Source: Turicibacter sp. UBA7094 (lineage in GTDB: Bacteria > Bacillota_I > Bacilli_A > MOL361 > Turicibacteraceae). Taken from it: 7,737 bases of DNA. Shown piece after piece: positions 5,538 through 7,737 of the stretch. Numbering within the stretch: the first letter of the stretch is position 1; the number at the start of each line of letters is the position of its first letter. The notes beneath the pieces were generated by a model. The model had not been told where the DNA came from, did no database searches, and was given only the letters and a program-made list of their open reading frames with translations. Made by a program: the position numbers and the translations under genes. The DNA lies in assembly GCA_002493395.1 (NCBI GenBank), contig DKYS01000054.1:1-7737 (forward strand), given 5' to 3'.

Positions 5538-6213
5538 CTTGTTGTAATCTCCTTTCAAATAAAGTAACCAGTTTTGAACATCCTGATGTTAGTAGGAAAT
5601 AAATTAAAGCGGCCACAATATAAACACCAAAAGCATTAAAAGTCGCTGCTGTTACTTTGTCAGCATTATACATTAAATCGGCTAACCCAATAACAGATAC
5701 AATCGCTGATTCTTTAATAATAACAACAAACTCATTTCCAAGGGCAGGTAATACATTTTTAACAGCTTGTGGTAAAATAATATGCTTCAATGTCTGCTTT
5801 TCACTTAGCCCTAATGAACGCCCTGCCTCCATTTGTCCGATTTCAACAGCTTGGATCCCGGCTCTAAAAATCTCAGTTACATAGGCACCTGAATTGATTG
5901 CTAAAGCAATCGCCCCTACAATGAATTCCGCGGGAATAAAACCAATTGGCTTTAAACGAATCCCACATAATTGAGGAATCCCAAACCAGAAAATAAATAA
6001 TTGAATCATTAAGGGTGTTCCACGGAAAAAGGCAATATAGATATCGGCTAATTTATTTAGTGTCTTCCCGATAATCCCCTTATTATTAAATCTTAAAATA
6101 GAAATTAAAACCCCAATTAATGTTCCAAAGAAAACCGTTAATAATGCCAATAAAATGGTCATTCCCGTTCCTTTTAAAAACATCGGGTAATAATCAATAA
6201 TAAAATCAAACAT
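5530..6213 (-). CDS. Polar amino-acid ABC transporter, permease subunit
   Basis: 227 residues, typical for the HisM/GlnP permease family. Hydrophobic segments lie at about 15-40, 62-80, 92-116, 155-180 and 195-214, giving five membrane helices. Residues 129-150 carry the EAA loop (EAGRSLGLSEKQ...IILPQ) that docks on the ATPase. AFFRGTPLMIQLF (61-73) is the usual conserved helix start in this family. Only one permease gene is present, so the channel is probably a homodimer. ATG start with AGGTGG close upstream. It follows the binding-protein gene after an unusually wide 283-nt gap and overlaps the ATPase gene by 8 nt. Confidence 0.95.
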   Translation of the reverse strand: MFDFIIDYYPMFLKGTGMTILLALLTVFFGTLIGVLISILRFNNKGIIGKTLNKLADIYIAFFRGTPLMIQLFIFWFGIPQLCGIRLKPIGFIPAEFIVGAIALAINSGAYVTEIFRAGIQAVEIGQMEAGRSLGLSEKQTLKHIILPQAVKNVLPALGNEFVVIIKESAIVSVIGLADLMYNADKVTAATFNAFGVYIVAALIYFLLTSGCSKLVTLFERRLQQDA

Positions 6214-6300
6214 TCTTCCACCTACTTTATCTTATCTCTTCGTAATGATCTAACGAGTTTGAAATCTTTTTTATAACGATTTTCTCTCTCATCCTTTTCG

Positions 6301-6324
6301 AGTGAAACAAAATAACATTTCACT
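6301..6324 (-). promoter_or_regulatory. Hairpin in the gap between binding-protein and permease genes
   Basis: On the minus strand, AGTGAAA and TTTCACT form a 7-bp stem around 10 nt, with no T run after it. It lies in a 283-nt gap (6214-6496) where I find no convincing gene or promoter. Hairpins at this place in ABC operons can protect the binding-protein end of the mRNA and raise its yield over the permease. The role is inference. A second, very AT-rich hairpin (6455-6467) is followed by T residues and could stop some transcripts. Confidence 0.35.
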
Positions 6325-6496
6325 TTATCAAAGAATAATCGTCCATTCCATTTCCTTTGTAATTAATACTTCTAGTTTAAGAGCTAGCAATCCGCCTCTT
6401 TCACTTTTGTTCTAATCCTTTGCTCCTCCCCACTTCATTTTAAACCATAGAGAAAAACTTTAAGTTTATTTTAATAACATCCCTTATTTTTCTTTC

Positions 6497-7267
6497 TTAG
6501 TTCGTTAATTGCATCGCCTCTTCTAACATTTTTCCAATTGTACCATCGGCTTTTAGATTACTAATAATCTCGTTTACTCTATCTGTTAACTCTGTTGAAT
6601 CTTTTGGTAACGCAACTGCCATTTTTTCTTCTGATTCAATCTTAATATTAGACACAACCACGTTATCAAATTGTTCAGCATAACGAGCAGCAATATCATT
6701 TCCTAAAATCACGGCATCTACATTTTCATTACTTAATTCTAAAACGATTGATTGTGTAGAAGCTAATTCTTTTACATTTGATGTAAGAGATTCGGCAATA
6801 GGAGTTTGAATGCTTCCTAACTGTGTTCCAATTTTCGCATCTTTCAAATCATCAGCTGTTTGATAATGGTCAATATCATCCTCTCTCACTAATACTGCAT
6901 TTTCCCCTGTATAATAGAAGTCTGAGAAATCAACTTGATTTAAGCGTTCCTCATTTGGTGACATTCCTGAGATAACCATATCAACTTGTCCCGATTGTAA
7001 GGCGCCCACAAGAGAATTAAAATCCATATTTTTAAATTCAACGTCTACGCCTAACTCCTCAGCAATTTTTTCACCTAACATCACGTCAAATCCAACTAAC
7101 TGCTCTTTTCCATCTACCATCTTATAAAATTCGAATGGGGGATAGTCACCTGATAACCCAATTAAAAGAGTTCCTTCTTTCTTAATATCTTCCACTGTTA
7201 TCCCCTGTTTAGAACAACCAACCATTCCAATTAACACCAACATTACCATTAATAATACTTTTTTCAA
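6497..7267 (-). CDS. Polar amino-acid ABC transporter, substrate-binding lipoprotein
   Basis: 256 residues. The signal MKKVLLMVMLVLIGMVGC ends in a lipobox with Cys18, so the protein is anchored outside the membrane. The body is the family-3 binding fold: GTLLIGLSGDYPPFEFY (32-48), LVGFDVMLGEKIAEELGV (57-74), MDFNSLVGALQSGQVDMVISGMSPNEERLNQVDFSDFYY with the carboxylate-binding Arg108, and the hinge GTQLGSIQ (147-154). This subtype is usually annotated for lysine, arginine or histidine. In the DAV-x(2)-D-x(2)-A motif that normally supplies an Asp for the substrate amino group, it has Gly189 followed by Asn-Asp, so specificity may differ. The start is TTG with AGGAGG 8 nt upstream; the MKK signal starts exactly there. 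First gene of the operon, directly under the T-box leader. Confidence 0.93.
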   Translation of the reverse strand: MKKVLLMVMLVLIGMVGCSKQGITVEDIKKEGTLLIGLSGDYPPFEFYKMVDGKEQLVGFDVMLGEKIAEELGVDVEFKNMDFNSLVGALQSGQVDMVISGMSPNEERLNQVDFSDFYYTGENAVLVREDDIDHYQTADDLKDAKIGTQLGSIQTPIAESLTSNVKELASTQSIVLELSNENVDAVILGNDIAARYAEQFDNVVVSNIKIESEEKMAVALPKDSTELTDRVNEIISNLKADGTIGKMLEEAMQLTN

Positions 7268-7321
7268 ATTACTCTCCTCCTCTTAAATTCATATGATTTA
7301 ATTTGAGCTCCTTTTTGACCA

Positions 7322-7358
7322 AGAAAAAAAGACCCCCTCTTAAATAAGAGACGATCTT
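7322..7358 (-). terminator. Second T-box terminator (proximal to the operon)
   Basis: On the minus strand, AAGATCGTCTCTTA pairs with TAAGAGGGGGTCTT (one G-G mismatch, two G-U pairs), followed by seven T. It lies directly after the second T-box motif, whose pairing would compete with this stem. Its sequence resembles the first terminator (shared TCGTCTCTTAT), which points to duplication. Confidence 0.88.
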
Positions 7359-7418
7359 TTACCGCGGTACCACTCTTATTGATACATTATAGTCTAAATA
7401 ATTAAAGAATATGACAAA

Positions 7419-7455
7419 TAAAAAAGTCATCTCTTATTTATCATAAGAGACGACT
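7419..7455 (-). terminator. First T-box terminator (distal to the operon)
   Basis: On the minus strand, AGTCGTCTCTTAT pairs over 13 positions with ATAAGAGATGACT (one G-U) around a 5-nt loop, followed by six T. It is preceded by the first T-box motif, whose antiterminator fold would compete with it. Without uncharged tRNA it should stop transcription before the second module. Confidence 0.92.
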
Positions 7456-7691
7456 ATTCACCGCGTTACCACTCTAATTAATACAACCATTTTGTATCCA
7501 CTCTGCTCTGTAAGGGGAGTACCCGACTATCATACTCTATATATTACCTATATATTTGTGATAATCTCCATCAAAGGGCGTTTCACATATAAGAACTGGC
7601 TAGACTCCCACCCTCACTAGCTCGCTTAACAGTTTAACTTATTGTTACTTTTCTTTATCATCGGATTTATTCAAACTAAATTGTTAGTTAT

Positions 7692-7720
7692 ATTGTAAAG
7701 GATGAATTTTAAAAAGGCAA
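7692..7720 (-). promoter_or_regulatory. Promoter of the T-box leader and ABC importer operon
   Basis: On the minus strand, TTGCCT (7715-7720) and TACAAT (7692-7697) are separated by 17 nt, a standard sigma-A layout with 4/6 and 5/6 matches. Transcription would start near 7685, about 25 nt before Stem I and about 415 nt before the first start codon. An overlapping TATAAC 4 nt further downstream is an alternative -10. Confidence 0.6.
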
Positions 7721-7737
7721 GCTTTTTTAAATTTTTT

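Larger units (their letters stand above)
7322..7685 (-). promoter_or_regulatory. T-box riboswitch with one Stem I and two antiterminator/terminator modules
   Basis: A tRNA-sensing leader for the amino-acid importer. Stem I spans about 7560-7659: closing helix GATAA/TTATC, an AGTA S-turn (7646-7649), an apical part with GCGAGCTAG, GGGTGGGAG and CTAGC, and a specifier loop GAAACGCC (7577-7584) followed by CTTTGA. A Stem II-like ATATAT repeat and a GGGTACTCCCC element follow. The Stem III hairpin ATACAA/TTGTAT lies just before the first T-box motif AGAGTGGTAACGCGG (7461-7475), which has its own terminator. A second motif, AGAGTGGTACCGCGG (7362-7376), with a second terminator follows 99 nt later without another Stem I. 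In both, the tRNA-pairing bulge reads UGGU, implying a discriminator base A73; this argues against tRNA-His (C73). Uncharged tRNA should stabilise the antiterminators and let transcription reach the operon. Confidence 0.93.

Noticed and set aside
5538..5558. TTG start seven codons upstream for the ATPase
   Set aside because: The TTG overlaps the AAAGGAG that serves the ATG at 5537, and family proteins begin at about that ATG.
6222..6323. GTG-started 33-codon frame (VKCYFVSLEKDERENRYKKD...) in the operon gap
   Set aside because: It looks somewhat protein-like and ends just before the permease ribosome binding site, but there is no ribosome binding site before the GTG and purine-rich DNA easily gives charged frames. 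It might be a gene remnant; not supportable.
7269..7292. Seven-residue leader frame ending 1 nt before the binding-protein start
   Set aside because: The AAAAAGGAG upstream is 15 nt from its ATG, and the frame runs through the ribosome binding site of the real gene.
7386..7417. Possible internal promoter between the two T-box modules (TTGTCA and TATAAT)
   Set aside because: The two hexamers are 20 nt apart, too far for a normal sigma-A promoter. A promoter there would bypass Stem I, so it deserves 5'-end mapping, but the sequence alone does not support it.
1..7737. CRISPR arrays, insertion sequences, tRNA or rRNA genes, attachment sites
   Set aside because: I saw no regularly spaced repeats, transposase fragments, cloverleaf or rRNA sequences on either strand.

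Overview
The window looks like chromosomal DNA of a low-GC Bacillota (Firmicutes) species. It is AT-rich, has strong AGGAGG-type ribosome binding sites, several TTG/GTG starts, lipoprotein signal peptides, U-tract intrinsic terminators and a T-box riboswitch. I cannot name the genus. Every gene I can support is on the minus strand, so transcription runs from high to low coordinates.

Right part (about 4771-7737): a three-gene polar amino-acid ABC importer, in the order lipoprotein binding protein, permease, ATPase, ending at a strong bidirectional terminator. A sigma-A-type promoter at the right edge drives a leader of about 415 nt that is a T-box riboswitch. One Stem I is followed by two successive antiterminator/terminator modules. 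The importer should therefore be switched on when one specific tRNA is uncharged. The specifier register is ambiguous; arginine (CGC) fits the transporter family best, and threonine (ACG) fits one motif alignment.

Middle (about 2592-4770): a YesN-type response regulator (REC plus AraC HTH) with a TTG start, its own promoter and its own terminator, but no YesM-type kinase in the window. Next come a small lipoprotein of unknown function and two tiny genes of 39 and 40 codons. The two tiny proteins are clear paralogues of each other: a short polar N-terminus, one membrane helix and a shared HF-x-MR end.

Left part (1-2574): a 518-residue membrane protein built like a sensor histidine kinase, but lacking the phospho-acceptor histidine and the ATP-binding motifs (a pseudokinase). 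Then a UgpB-like sugar-phosphate binding lipoprotein, cut by the left edge, whose leader carries a 9-bp inverted repeat.

The most unusual part is 926-3040. The tiny-protein pair and the pseudokinase are each preceded by almost the same promoter. It has two TTAAG half-sites 11 bp apart, a third TTAAG 23 bp further on, and a -10 box 11 bp beyond that. The arrangement matches the known CiaR consensus NTTAAG-N5-WTTAAG of streptococci, and direct repeats of this kind are typical of OmpR/PhoB-family regulators. My inference is a small regulon, probably envelope-related, in which one response regulator controls tiny membrane proteins and a catalytically dead sensor. The window alone cannot prove this.
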